Shown: piece after piece, positions 54,180-63,265 of the stretch
Layout of the letters: every line of letters begins with the position of its first letter
Position numbering within the stretch: position 1 is the first letter of the stretch
Assembly: GCF_021739485.1 (NCBI RefSeq)
Contig: NZ_JAJFNK010000003.1
Coordinates: forward strand, 144,413-208,412
Length of the DNA: 64,000 bases
Direction: 5' to 3'
Origin: Alicyclobacillus tolerans
GTDB lineage: Bacteria > Bacillota > Bacilli > Alicyclobacillales > Alicyclobacillaceae
Translations under genes and position numbers: made by a program
Notes under the pieces: generated by a model
What the model saw: the letters and a program-made list of their open reading frames with translations, nothing else
What the model was told of the DNA's origin: nothing
Database searches by the model: none

Positions 54180-55395
54180 CCGCGTATTACAACAACAGGC
54201 GATGGCTCAACTGAAACGAAGTGGGATTGAAACGATTGGTATTGATCAAGAAGAACAATTATCAAGAATAAACCACGATGCTGTAGAGTTGCTCCTGATT
54301 GGTTCAGGGTGGCAAGAGGCCACGATTCATCAACTACGAGAGCACGGCTTAACATGCCCATCTGTATATATCACCAAGGACATGAGTGACAGCGTCTATG
54401 AACAAGCAAGGGCATTTGGTTGTGTGGATGCTGTCGCCTATCCACTACCGGTGGATTATCTCACAAAATGGTCGCAAAAAACGGTGGGTCAAGAATCAAT
54501 TATCGAAACGAAAGATGAACCACTGACAGCGCTGGATGAAGTGTTACGGTCCAAAAACGTACTCAACAAGAAGCACACATACACTCGGGCGGGCACAATG
54601 AACGAAGGCTCACCCATTGATGCACCGTCAACCGCCAATCGTGGAAGAGTGATCGCCGTACATAGCGCGCGTGGCGGAGTTGGGAAGTCGGTACTCGTGT
54701 CTATGATTGCGAGTCAGATGGCCAAACGTAATTATTCAGTCGCCGTGGTTGATCTCGATCCATTAGGAAATCTTCTTGCCATGCACCGTGGACAAGCTGC
54801 CGTGACAACCGATGAGTGGTCACGACTCCCGGCCCAAATGGATGAGCGAATGGTGAAGCAGTCCCTGGTGCAAGTAGGTGGCTTTTATATGCTGCCGAGC
54901 GGGAAAAGTCGAGACGGTGTAGACACGGTGACATTGCGTCGAGTGATCTATCATCTCTCCCAATACTTCGATGTCGTGCTCATCGATACGACGCCTTCCG
55001 TACCGTGGACGTATACCGCAATGGAACTCGCGCACAAAGTTGTGTTTGTGATGACACCGGAATGGATTTCATTCAAGCGATTCATTGATGAATATCAAGG
55101 TGTTCGCCACCAGAAGTCTGAACAGCATGTCACCGTCGTCATCAATCGGATTCGCAAGCGTACGCCTGAGCACAACCGAACGCTACGGCTGTTGGCAGAG
55201 GCAGACATACCGTCTGACGTTGTGCACATTCCCGAAGATCGTACGTTGTATCGTCAACTGCTTGGGGCAATGACACTTGTTGGTGGAAGAGATGTACAAG
55301 ATGGACTTGATCATCTGCTCTCCGCATTACGTTTTGACCCGGTGATTGCACAAGAAAAGCGTAGGCGTCGAGGGATGCGGAGGTGGGGTGTATGA
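54157..55395 (+). CDS. CpaE/TadZ-like MinD-type ATPase
   Basis: 412 residues: a receiver-like N-terminal domain (WMLLEYDRVLQQQAMAQL ... VELLLIGSG ... GCVDAVAYP), a linker, and a MinD/ParA-type ATPase domain. Its deviant Walker A is SARGGVGKSVLVSMIA (near residue 200), followed by VAVVDLDPLGNLLAM and VLIDTTPSVPW. TadZ/CpaE localises Tad pilus machinery at a pole or site. ATG 54157 has AAAGGAGG 11 nt upstream. Coupled to CpaB by an ATGA-type overlap. Confidence 0.82.
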   Translation: MWMLLEYDRVLQQQAMAQLKRSGIETIGIDQEEQLSRINHDAVELLLIGSGWQEATIHQLREHGLTCPSVYITKDMSDSVYEQARAFGCVDAVAYPLPVDYLTKWSQKTVGQESIIETKDEPLTALDEVLRSKNVLNKKHTYTRAGTMNEGSPIDAPSTANRGRVIAVHSARGGVGKSVLVSMIASQMAKRNYSVAVVDLDPLGNLLAMHRGQAAVTTDEWSRLPAQMDERMVKQSLVQVGGFYMLPSGKSRDGVDTVTLRRVIYHLSQYFDVVLIDTTPSVPWTYTAMELAHKVVFVMTPEWISFKRFIDEYQGVRHQKSEQHVTVVINRIRKRTPEHNRTLRLLAEADIPSDVVHIPEDRTLYRQLLGAMTLVGGRDVQDGLDHLLSALRFDPVIAQEKRRRRGMRRWGV

Positions 55396-56171
55396 AAACT
55401 TCTAAACTGATGTTTTCTTTGAGCGTGTTGGTTTCACTTGGTGCAGGACTTCTTGCAACAACTGTTTTTCTCCAAGCCAGTCAGACACAAACCGTCGTGA
55501 TGTCTACACACAACCTACAACCGTATACACAGATTGGCCCATCTGATATTAAGCTCGTGACTGTACCCAAAAGCTCAGGGATTAAGGGACTTGCTACGAG
55601 TGAAGCGGACGTGATTGGTCGATATTTATCTTTTGCTGTACCGAGTGGATACCCAATCACGAAAGGTGATTTGAATGCTTCAAGCAGTTACTCCGCGTTT
55701 CTCACGCAATACGTTGAGAAAACTGGCAAACCCGGCATGCTGTTATCGATTCCGGTGCAATCGGCCTTATCTCAAGTAGTGAATGCAGGTGAGGACATCG
55801 CACTGATTGTCCCGAGTCAAGTTGGCGGTCAGACATCGTTTCAGACGATTGAACCCGTTCCAGTTTTAAGTGTGCTGCAACCTGCAAAGGGCGGTACGGC
55901 GACAGCACTTCTCGTATTTGTCACGGAACAAAATTATAACGTGTTAGCACCAGCTATCCTCAACAACAACGTACAAATCGGACTGATCCCGCAAAATGGT
56001 TCCTTTTCAGCTCCGGAGTCGATTCAGCTTCAGTCCAATCCATCGGCGAGCCAGGGAATACAACCAGCTCAAAACTCGAACGCCAATGAATCGATTGTTC
56101 GAACCCAAGGAACGAGCAGGAAGAATCAGCTTCCCAGTAACTCCGCTTCGAACGGTGGTGCACACGGATGA
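55392..56171 (+). CDS. CpaB/RcpC-like SAF-domain pilus assembly protein
   Basis: 259 residues: an N-terminal transmembrane helix (LMFSLSVLVSLGAGLLATTVFL), a SAF domain (VVMSTHNLQPYTQIGPSDIK ... AVPSGYPITKGDL), then the CpaB C-terminal domain with LSIPVQSALSQVVNAGEDI and a Ser/Gln-rich end. In Gram-positive Tad systems it is thought to act in the wall or as a periplasmic link. It overlaps cpaF by 4 bp. Confidence 0.82.
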   Translation: MKTSKLMFSLSVLVSLGAGLLATTVFLQASQTQTVVMSTHNLQPYTQIGPSDIKLVTVPKSSGIKGLATSEADVIGRYLSFAVPSGYPITKGDLNASSSYSAFLTQYVEKTGKPGMLLSIPVQSALSQVVNAGEDIALIVPSQVGGQTSFQTIEPVPVLSVLQPAKGGTATALLVFVTEQNYNVLAPAILNNNVQIGLIPQNGSFSAPESIQLQSNPSASQGIQPAQNSNANESIVRTQGTSRKNQLPSNSASNGGAHG

Positions 56172-57481
56172 TGGACGCCAGTTTTCATGGTTACGTGGCG
56201 ATGCTGAAAGATCTCGTTTTGAGTGATCCGAACATGTCGCAGTCGGGTGTGACACGCAAAGAGATGTACACCTACCTGTACACAAAGTGTGTAGAACAAG
56301 GCTCATTTGTCCCAACCGAATATCGAGAAAAAGTGATTTCATCGCTCTTAAACAGTTGGTACACCTATGACGTGCTTCAAGCTGCGATGGACGATCCGTT
56401 CGTCAGTGATGTTCACGTCATCGGATCAACAACAGTAGTGAAGCGAAAAGGCACCAATTATGAATCCTCAGAGTCGAGGTTTCAGTCAGAAGAAGCGTTG
56501 CATGAGTTTATCGCGAGAAAGCTCGAGAACACGCCATATTCTTACTCACTCGCCTATCCAATTACAGATGCGATATTGCCAGATGGTTCTCGCGTCAACA
56601 TCATCGGTGGGCCGAGTACAAGGTACACCGTTTTGGATGAAGACGGGAGAATCATTACCGAACCACGTACCGTTGTCACGATTCGTAAGCCTATCTATCC
56701 ATTTTCGATGGACGATTTGACACGACTGCAAATGATGGATGCGGACACAAGAGCATTCTTCAAACTCATGATGGCGCTTGGAGACAGTTTTATTATCGCG
56801 GGCGGCGTGGGCTCTGGAAAAACGACGCTGATGAATGCACTCACAGGTGACATCCCAAAGAATCTATTATCTATCTTCGTCGAGGAATTACCGGAAATGA
56901 CACCACTTACAGATTGGTGCATTCGTTTGACGGACCGGAGTCAAAACGTTGAGGGAAAGGGCCGATTAGATATGGCCACAAACATTATCAATACGCTGCG
57001 TATGGACAACGACAACGGATATATCGGTGAAGTGCGCACAGCGCAAATCGCCCATCTTTTCCTGCGTATGAGCTTGCTTGTGAAGCGGCAGACAGGCACT
57101 ACCTTCCACAGTCATATTGGGCACAAAAATAATGTGGATGGTGTACTGACTCGTTTCATTCTGGAAGCGACGGAAGGGGCCGGTGTGCAAGCGTCTTATC
57201 TGAATACTGCCAGTCGAATGGCAGATAAAATTCGCCATATTATCACCGCGCGAGACACGAAGTACGGAAAGCGGGTCACTGAGATTGGCGAGATTATCGG
57301 ATTTGATTTCACAGAACGGGCGCTTTTGTGGAAACCCATACTCACCTACGACTTTATCCGCGACCAGTTTCGTTTCCACGGTGTGACACAAGAAATGGTC
57401 GAACGTGCGCAAGTGGAAGGGATTGAGGTTTCTTTACCTGTGAACGAAGAACCGATTCGCAAGTATCGGTTTGCAACGTAA
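56168..57481 (+). CDS. CpaF/TadA secretion ATPase
   Basis: 437 residues. N-terminal domain with a GAVDDPFVSDVHVIG-like segment; Walker A GGVGSGKTTLMNAL near residue 217, Asp box LLSIFVEELPEMTP, and a His-box region TGTTFHSHIGHKN. A CpaF/TadA ATPase powers assembly and retraction of Flp pili. The ATG overlaps the preceding stop by 4 bp. It is long and complete and is the key marker of the Tad locus. Confidence 0.9.
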   Translation: MMDASFHGYVAMLKDLVLSDPNMSQSGVTRKEMYTYLYTKCVEQGSFVPTEYREKVISSLLNSWYTYDVLQAAMDDPFVSDVHVIGSTTVVKRKGTNYESSESRFQSEEALHEFIARKLENTPYSYSLAYPITDAILPDGSRVNIIGGPSTRYTVLDEDGRIITEPRTVVTIRKPIYPFSMDDLTRLQMMDADTRAFFKLMMALGDSFIIAGGVGSGKTTLMNALTGDIPKNLLSIFVEELPEMTPLTDWCIRLTDRSQNVEGKGRLDMATNIINTLRMDNDNGYIGEVRTAQIAHLFLRMSLLVKRQTGTTFHSHIGHKNNVDGVLTRFILEATEGAGVQASYLNTASRMADKIRHIITARDTKYGKRVTEIGEIIGFDFTERALLWKPILTYDFIRDQFRFHGVTQEMVERAQVEGIEVSLPVNEEPIRKYRFAT

Positions 57482-57501
57482 ACGAGGGGAGGGGATGGCC
57501 A

Positions 57502-58416
57502 ATGAATATTTTTACTGATGCCAGGATGTTTGGTGCACTCATCACGATGGCACTTGCTTTGTGGGCCATTGGGAGAGAAGTACATCGTGCTGAGTGGCGC
57601 CATCGCTTTCATGTAGTCATGGGAACACGCAGCGAAAAAACAGGGCCCAATCTCGACTTTTGGCGGAAGTACCTGAGACGAATAGAAACCTACCAATGGC
57701 TTCTGGATAGACCATACAATTCGAAAACTACTTTAATGCATGTAACGGGACTATTTCTGCTGTTTTTTGTGGCGACGCTTCTTTTACACTATTTCGTTGT
57801 GGTCGGGATTGTCATCAGTGGTTCACTTGCTTTGTTCCTCTATGAGCGTTTTTGGGCAAATCGGGCACGGAAACGAAAAGAAGCACTGGCAGGGGCATGG
57901 TTGTATGAAGCCGTACCGATTGCGGTTCATGTCATGACGGCAACACAGCGGCTCGACCAAGCGATCCATCGGATGCAGCAGATGGTACACAATCCTTATC
58001 TCAAGCAGAAGCTTGCTCGACTCACAGACATTGTGGATGCGCCGCAATTCGCCACACCGGAGGATGCATTTTTGTATTGGGCGAATGACATGGGCATACG
58101 GGATATTGAATATTTTGCTTTGGCGACAAAGGAAGCAAAGAAATACAACGTACCCATTGAACGACTGTGGATTGATATGGCTGATTTACTCGGTAAGGAT
58201 CTGGAGTTCAAACGAGGGATTCGCGCGCAAACCTCTCACCACCGAACAGGCGGGTACACCTTCTACGCGATGCTAGCTGGAAGTTTTCTCATTGCGTATC
58301 CCTTTGTCTCGAAATTCATTAGTGAGGGGACCAAGATACTGTTTTGGGCAGTTCTTGGCATCATGACACTCGGTTTATATCTCATTATGCGTGAGAGCGA
58401 ACGGATCGACGCGTGA
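57502..58416 (+). CDS. TadB-like pilus inner-membrane protein
   Basis: 304 residues, a T2SSF-type membrane protein with helices at about 7-22 and 75-110, a central cytoplasmic helical domain (WLYEAVPIAVHVMTATQRLDQAI ... LPIERLWIDMADL-like) and two C-terminal helices (AMLAGSFLIAYPFVSKFI, FWAVLGIMTLGLYLIM). It is the platform on which the pilin is assembled. ATG 57502 follows GGGGAGGGG. Next to tadC, as usual. Confidence 0.82.
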   Translation: MNIFTDARMFGALITMALALWAIGREVHRAEWRHRFHVVMGTRSEKTGPNLDFWRKYLRRIETYQWLLDRPYNSKTTLMHVTGLFLLFFVATLLLHYFVVVGIVISGSLALFLYERFWANRARKRKEALAGAWLYEAVPIAVHVMTATQRLDQAIHRMQQMVHNPYLKQKLARLTDIVDAPQFATPEDAFLYWANDMGIRDIEYFALATKEAKKYNVPIERLWIDMADLLGKDLEFKRGIRAQTSHHRTGGYTFYAMLAGSFLIAYPFVSKFISEGTKILFWAVLGIMTLGLYLIMRESERIDA

Positions 58417-58432
58417 GATTGGAGGAATGAAG

Positions 58433-59248
58433 ATGAGTACAACCTTATCGGCCGTCCTGTTTGGCGGTCTGATTACACTTGCTGTGCTGTTGGCGTTAGG
58501 GGCACGGGTACAAGCAGAAGAAGAGTTTCGCATAGGCATCTTCGCGCCGATACGGGAACTTCGTGTCTATGAAAAATTCAGTGCGGCATCGTATATGAAA
58601 ATCCTTCAGGCAGAGGCACAAGACATTGGAGAACCCGAGAATGCGACTTTATGGATGCGGACGGCTGTCATCACGAGTGTAATCGTGGTGTCGTTGACCA
58701 TCTTGCTCCGACAGCCTGTCGTCCTGTTCCTTATTCCAATCATCTTTGCGACACCCCTTTGGCTTGCACGCTCAAGACGTACAGCGCATTTTCGACGCCT
58801 ACGCGAGCAGACTCGTGTGTCCGAAATTTTGATTGCTTTTCTGATGAAGTCCGGTGCCACACTTTCAGATACATTGGCGGTTTTGGAAACAAAAATGGAG
58901 TCGCCGATGCGTGAGAAGATTCAAGAGGTCAATGCCAAGAAGCGGTTTACAACGCTCCCGGGCGCACTTCATGCACTGGCTGAATCTACAGGTATTTCTC
59001 AGGTAAAAGACTTTGCCATGATCGTTTCGGAATCGGAGAAGTATGGAACACCCGTCGCGGATGCGCTGCTTCGAAGTCTGCAACTAGACACAAAGATTCG
59101 AGATGCGAATGCAGCAAAGCGATATGGGAATGTGCAGCTTCAGTTAGGGATGTACGCAACCCTTCTCATCGCAATGCCAGGATTCGGTTTTGTGATTTAC
59201 GCGATGTTCGCTTATATGCTCAAGTCATTTATTGGCATGCCATTTTAA
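58433..59248 (+). CDS. TadC-like pilus inner-membrane protein
   Basis: 271 residues, same T2SSF superfamily as TadB: N-terminal helix, two mid helices (TAVITSVIVVSLTILL, VVLFLIPIIFATPLWLA), the central ILIAFLMKSGATLSDTLAVLE and MIVSESEKYGTPVADALLRS, and two terminal helices. ATG 58433 follows GGAGG; the frame is open upstream to 58391 but without a site. It partners TadB. Confidence 0.82.
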   Translation: MSTTLSAVLFGGLITLAVLLALGARVQAEEEFRIGIFAPIRELRVYEKFSAASYMKILQAEAQDIGEPENATLWMRTAVITSVIVVSLTILLRQPVVLFLIPIIFATPLWLARSRRTAHFRRLREQTRVSEILIAFLMKSGATLSDTLAVLETKMESPMREKIQEVNAKKRFTTLPGALHALAESTGISQVKDFAMIVSESEKYGTPVADALLRSLQLDTKIRDANAAKRYGNVQLQLGMYATLLIAMPGFGFVIYAMFAYMLKSFIGMPF

Positions 59249-59259
59249 TGCATCTGCCA

Positions 59260-59277
59260 TGGCACGAACATGGCACG
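59260..59277 (+). promoter_or_regulatory. TGGCAC direct repeat, site E
   Basis: TGGCACG, AACA, TGGCACG (59260-59277), 12 bp after the tadC stop and about 45 bp before the Flp-like pilin gene. It would allow separate high expression of the pilin. Confidence 0.55.
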
Positions 59278-59322
59278 TGAAGTCTACATTCATTCGGTAT
59301 TGTGACGGTGGGGGTGAAAACA

Positions 59323-59526
59323 TTGCTGTCGTCAATACAAAGTCGAGTCAACCGGTTATGGCGATGGCTCGGGGGTGAGCAAGGTGGCATCATGGATGAG
59401 TTTATTGTCACAACAGGCATGTGGATTTTTTCGAGTGTCGTCGTGATGATTCTAGCCGGTCTTATCTGGGCTGCTTTGTCAGGCGATGTTCAAGCTATGA
59501 CAGGGGTACTACAAAATCTATTTTGA
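59323..59526 (+). CDS. Flp-type prepilin candidate
   Basis: 67 residues: a basic leader (SSIQSRVNRLWRWLGGEQG), then GIMDEFIVTTGMWIFSS and one hydrophobic helix (SSVVVMILAGLIWAAL). If cut after the glycine of GEQG, glutamate falls at mature position 5, the type IV pilin hallmark, and the mature protein of about 46 residues is in the Flp range. The locus encodes a prepilin peptidase. TTG 59323 follows a GGTGGGGGTG site; GTG 59314 is an alternative. It is the best candidate for the main pilus subunit. Confidence 0.6.
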   Translation: MLSSIQSRVNRLWRWLGGEQGGIMDEFIVTTGMWIFSSVVVMILAGLIWAALSGDVQAMTGVLQNLF

Positions 59527-59544
59527 TGATTGAGGAGAACAGGA

Positions 59545-59841
59545 ATGAATCAATGGGTACGCATAAAGAGGTGGGTCCGATCCGACCGCGCAAACACAGC
59601 CGAAGAAAACAGCAATCGTGGGCTATGGTGGATCGCCGCCATCCTTGCGGTCGCGATTGTCGGCGGCGTCGCATATTTTATCATCGGCCACATGGTCAGT
59701 CAGGCACAAGGAGGCGCCTCCACGCTCACAAGCAGCCTAAGCACACAACAGGGTCTCACCCAACTGGCCCAACAAGCTGAAAGCGGTAATATCACAGGTG
59801 GACAAGCGACCGTTGGTAGTGGTGGATTTAAAGCTCCGTAA
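59545..59841 (+). CDS. Small single-helix protein, possible minor pilin
   Basis: 98 residues: a basic soluble head, one helix (GLWWIAAILAVAIVGGVAYFII), and a Ser/Gln/Gly-rich outer part (LTSSLSTQQGLTQLAQQ). No clear prepilin cut site. ATG 59545 follows TGAGGAG. It is 18 bp after the Flp-like gene and presumably in the same transcript. Confidence 0.5.
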   Translation: MNQWVRIKRWVRSDRANTAEENSNRGLWWIAAILAVAIVGGVAYFIIGHMVSQAQGGASTLTSSLSTQQGLTQLAQQAESGNITGGQATVGSGGFKAP

Positions 59842-59854
59842 TCGGCGCAAGACG

Positions 59855-59887
59855 GAAGGGACAGGCCGGCATTCGGTCTGTCCCTTC
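59855..59887 (+). terminator. Hairpin after the pilin genes
   Basis: A 10-bp stem, GAAGGGACAG (59855-59864) with CTGTCCCTTC (59878-59887), 13-nt loop and no T-run. It may lower transcription into the following genes or protect the 3' end of the pilin mRNA. Confidence 0.5.
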
Positions 59888-59907
59888 TCTGAATGGAGGA
59901 GGGTTTC

Positions 59908-60360
59908 TTGCCGAGCAATTTGATTACCACGTTTTTCATGATCTGCGTTGGATTCGCAGTGTCCATGATTCTGTTTTTAGCCCCACCGCTCGTGGTCATG
60001 AAACTGGACCTAGCAACTGTGGCACATAATGCAGCACGCGTGGCCGCAATTACGGGCAGTGTGCAAGATGTACAAAATCAAATCAATCTTGACCTATCGT
60101 CCGAACACCTGCCCACCACCTGGAATGGGCAAACCCTCTTCGACGTTACAGAGGTACAGGCAGGTAATCAGCAGCCAGGTTACGCGCTCACCTCAACACC
60201 GACATCGCCAAGTGCAACGGTTGAAATTCAATACAATGCCCCGTTGCCGTTTGATCGGGCACTGACACTGTTTGGCGGGCCCGTTTTAAGTGCCACAATT
60301 CCGATGACTTCTACAGCATCCTATTGGAATGAAGTGCAGTATACGGGGGTAAGTCCATGA
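59908..60360 (+). CDS. TadE-like pseudopilin
   Basis: 150 residues: an N-terminal hydrophobic helix (LITTFFMICVGFAVSMILFLAPP), then KLDLATVAHNAARVAAITG, the VxxAAxxAAR-type helix found in TadE/TadG proteins, and a beta-rich C-terminal part. A Tad minor pilin or pilus-base protein is likely. TTG 59908 follows GGAGG at 8 nt; the ATG at 59893 overlaps that site. Confidence 0.65.
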   Translation: MPSNLITTFFMICVGFAVSMILFLAPPLVVMKLDLATVAHNAARVAAITGSVQDVQNQINLDLSSEHLPTTWNGQTLFDVTEVQAGNQQPGYALTSTPTSPSATVEIQYNAPLPFDRALTLFGGPVLSATIPMTSTASYWNEVQYTGVSP

Positions 60361-60878
60361 AGCGAGCCCTTCGAAGAGGCGATTTGTTCAAACGCATATA
60401 TGGCTTTGTGCAACGAGAGGACGCATACACGTTTGCACTGAACTATACGTTCCTATTTGTCACGCTCGGTATGGTTTTATTGGCGCTTCTGATGTGGTTT
60501 GGCACTGCCATGACAGCGTACGGGGCACTACGAAGTGCAGCAACAAGCGCTGCATTTGCAGGGCAAGCGCAGGTGACCCAGGTGGACGCCGGGTCTGGAA
60601 CGGGGTTCACGACGAGTTCAACTTGGGCGCTCGCGGGGAATTATCAAAGTGCAGCAAGTACGCTGTTTCAAACGCAAGTAACCAATATGCATCTCGGTAC
60701 CGCATTTACGAATTTGGCGTGTTCTGCCACAGCAAATGGGAATCAAATCACGGTAACGGCGAGTGGTGATTATTTACCTATCTTTCTGCAGAAGGTTGCC
60801 GAGCGCTATCCGGTCATCACAGCCATGTCTGTACCGATGATCGTCACCGTCAGTGAAGAATACAAAGTCGTGGGTTAG
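60357..60878 (+). CDS. TadE/TadF-like pseudopilin
   Basis: 173 residues: cytoplasmic basic head, a helix (FLFVTLGMVLLALLMWFGTAM), then TAYGALRSAATSAAFAGQ and a Thr/Ser-rich outer domain with one cysteine. Same family plan as its neighbour and overlapping it by 4 bp; the pair likely forms a heteromeric initiating tip. Confidence 0.62.
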   Translation: MKRALRRGDLFKRIYGFVQREDAYTFALNYTFLFVTLGMVLLALLMWFGTAMTAYGALRSAATSAAFAGQAQVTQVDAGSGTGFTTSSTWALAGNYQSAASTLFQTQVTNMHLGTAFTNLACSATANGNQITVTASGDYLPIFLQKVAERYPVITAMSVPMIVTVSEEYKVVG

Positions 60879-60890
60879 GGGGTGAAGTCA

Positions 60891-62669
60891 GTGGAAAAAG
60901 AGATGAACGTGCTCCTTTGGTCAATCTTTGGGATTGGTGTCATGACCGTAGCCATTATCCCCTCCGCGTGGGGCATGCTCGGTCATATGACAGCAACGGG
61001 AAGTGTGAAAAACGCGAACATGGCCCAGGTGCTATGGGGACAGTCCGAGCCTGTATCACAGACCGTTTCAGCGCTCGCAAACGACAGCGGTGTCGCCATC
61101 ATTCCAGGCGCGACAACGCCACATATCGAAAGCGTTGCGTGGAACACATCCGTATGGGGGCCACAGCTCACGATTACCGGATATGGATTCGGTAATCCGC
61201 CGCAAAATCAGAATGACACTGTAAGCATCAGTGACGAGAGCCGTGGGTGGGTTACGGGGAATGGTTCAGGATACGGAGTCAATCCGGTCATCCAAACTTG
61301 GCGAAATGATAAAATTGTAATTTCTGGATTTTTAGGCTACGGACAGAGTGATGTGTCAAATTGGAATGATGGACTTGGCAGTTGGGTATTTGCCGGTGGA
61401 GATGATGTAAGCATTCAAGTGAAAAATCCGCAAACAGGAGTAACAGGTGTGGATACGGTCACCTATCCATTAAACGCCTCGATGCCTTCTCTCGCTGTGA
61501 ATCCGATTGCTCAAAACCTTGTGGGTGGGTCTACGACAACGATTACGGGACGCGTACTATTCGCGGGGCAGCCACTTGCAAATCAGATTGTGAATGTAGC
61601 TGTGACGGGGGGAGCACTTGGCGGTACGCCTTACGGGAACAATGCGAGCGAACACGTCGTATCCACCGATGCATTCGGTGACTTTTCAATCTCATATACG
61701 GCACCGAATCAAGCTGGAACCTGTCAATTGAGTGTGATGGTGGACAGTATAACAGATAGTCAGTCGATCACGATATGGTCTCCCAAGCTTCAACTAAGCG
61801 TTGCCACGCCGTCCTTGATCATTGGAAAGAGTGAGGAAGTGAGTGGCCAGCTGACGTCAAACGGTACACCGATTCCGAATCAAACCCTGACCTTAAGCGT
61901 GACAGGGGGCAGTATTTCACCGGTTACCGTGACAACGGACGCGGATGGCAAGTTTACCGCGACGTACAATGCACCGAATACAACAGGAACATATACGATC
62001 ACGGCACAAGGTGCCGGGACTTCTGCAGAGACTTCGGTTCTGGTCACAGAGCCCCCACTTACGAGCGGACCCGTTATGAACAATATGCCCTCACAGTGGA
62101 ATGGAAACTGGGCCTCGCATATGTACTTAACCAACTTGCCGAACAATGCACAAGTCCTTGCGACGAACGGATCACAGCCAACCGCTGCCTACTTCCACTA
62201 TGGAAATGGACAAGTTTTTGTCGATACGCAAACGGTTGAGTTTTACTACAACAGTGCAGGTTGGGCCACGACCGAGTGGAACAACATCGTGAATGACTTC
62301 TTAGCTCCCAGTCACAAACCTATTCTTCTCTTGAATGACGGGGCGAATTGGGGGAGCAACCAGCAAGCCGTGTCTGCGATTGAACAGAGCGTATCGGATT
62401 TGACGCAAAGTTCGTTATCGTCGCCAAGCATTCTAAACATCAATCAGTACGGGACAATCGTGGTTGATGCAGTACAAGATGGCTATTTTGCTCAAAATCT
62501 CGAACAAGTTATGCCGCAACTGAATACCTGGATTCAAAATGGCGGAACGCTCATTTTTGACTCGACAGACCAGGCGGATTCAGGGGTGGGATGGAGCATT
62601 GGACCGGACGGGATTTCAAACGTCTGGGACTTGCAAGCAGAGAACTATCTGGCGGGAAACTTGCAATAG
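60891..62669 (+). CDS. Membrane-anchored surface protein with Ig-like repeats
   Basis: 592 residues: an N-terminal hydrophobic helix (LLWSIFGIGVMTVAIIPSAW), a TIG-like segment (VWGPQLTITGYGFG), two related Ig-like/Big domains of about 95 residues (GRVLFAGQPLANQIVNVAVTGG and GQLTSNGTPIPNQTLTLSVTGG), and a 210-residue C-terminal domain with LILNDGANW-like and GGTLIFDSTDQADSG segments. It is encoded inside the Tad locus and may be the pilus-associated adhesin or TadG counterpart. GTG 60891 or 60882. Confidence 0.65.
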   Translation: MEKEMNVLLWSIFGIGVMTVAIIPSAWGMLGHMTATGSVKNANMAQVLWGQSEPVSQTVSALANDSGVAIIPGATTPHIESVAWNTSVWGPQLTITGYGFGNPPQNQNDTVSISDESRGWVTGNGSGYGVNPVIQTWRNDKIVISGFLGYGQSDVSNWNDGLGSWVFAGGDDVSIQVKNPQTGVTGVDTVTYPLNASMPSLAVNPIAQNLVGGSTTTITGRVLFAGQPLANQIVNVAVTGGALGGTPYGNNASEHVVSTDAFGDFSISYTAPNQAGTCQLSVMVDSITDSQSITIWSPKLQLSVATPSLIIGKSEEVSGQLTSNGTPIPNQTLTLSVTGGSISPVTVTTDADGKFTATYNAPNTTGTYTITAQGAGTSAETSVLVTEPPLTSGPVMNNMPSQWNGNWASHMYLTNLPNNAQVLATNGSQPTAAYFHYGNGQVFVDTQTVEFYYNSAGWATTEWNNIVNDFLAPSHKPILLLNDGANWGSNQQAVSAIEQSVSDLTQSSLSSPSILNINQYGTIVVDAVQDGYFAQNLEQVMPQLNTWIQNGGTLIFDSTDQADSGVGWSIGPDGISNVWDLQAENYLAGNLQ

Positions 62670-62696
62670 AGCGTAGTCGATATTCGTGGCGCAGGG

Positions 62697-63254
62697 ATGG
62701 GGTATCCTGCGCCACAACACTTACAGGGGAAGAGGCGGGAACGCACGTTGTGGCAGAATGCACTGATTCACTTATTTCCACGAGGAATCTGGCAAGGGGA
62801 CGGAAAGTGGACGTTAATGATATGGATTGGGCTAATGATGTATACATCCATTGCCGCATGGGTGGATTTACGTGAAAGAAGGATTCCAAACAGTTGGAGC
62901 GCTTTGTGGCTCATATTGTTTCTATTGATCCACTTTGAAAGCCGGTCATTCGAATTTGCCATTTTGAGTTTCATACTCATGGCGTTGTTTATGTTGGTCC
63001 CGACGCTCCTTGGTATATGGGGGCAAGGTGACTGGAAGATGGCTATGGTGTTAGGTTCAGCAGTCGGCGCACTACCCACACTCATGGTTTGGTTCATCGG
63101 TTTTTTGTTCATTCCTCTTTTGAAGCCTTGGCTGTATCGCACAAGTCTTCGATGTTTTCCCAAGGAGGAGGCACGGAGTATTCCACTTGCGGTGCCCGTG
63201 TTTTCAGCGGTAAGTTCGTTATTCGTTTTACTTTGGTTCATTAACAGGATGTGA
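62697..63254 (+). CDS. Prepilin peptidase (TadV/CpaA, A24 family)
   Basis: Up to 185 residues with about six hydrophobic helices. The two catalytic aspartates are visible: Asp in AAWVDLRERRIPN and Asp in the GQGDWKMAM motif (GxGD). It cleaves the Flp-type prepilins. The start is uncertain; ATG 62697 gives a 40-residue soluble head unusual for the family, and ATG 62817 would give a normal 146-residue enzyme. A hydrophilic gene follows. Confidence 0.82.
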   Translation: MGYPAPQHLQGKRRERTLWQNALIHLFPRGIWQGDGKWTLMIWIGLMMYTSIAAWVDLRERRIPNSWSALWLILFLLIHFESRSFEFAILSFILMALFMLVPTLLGIWGQGDWKMAMVLGSAVGALPTLMVWFIGFLFIPLLKPWLYRTSLRCFPKEEARSIPLAVPVFSAVSSLFVLLWFINRM

Positions 63255-63265
63255 GGTGACAGCCA

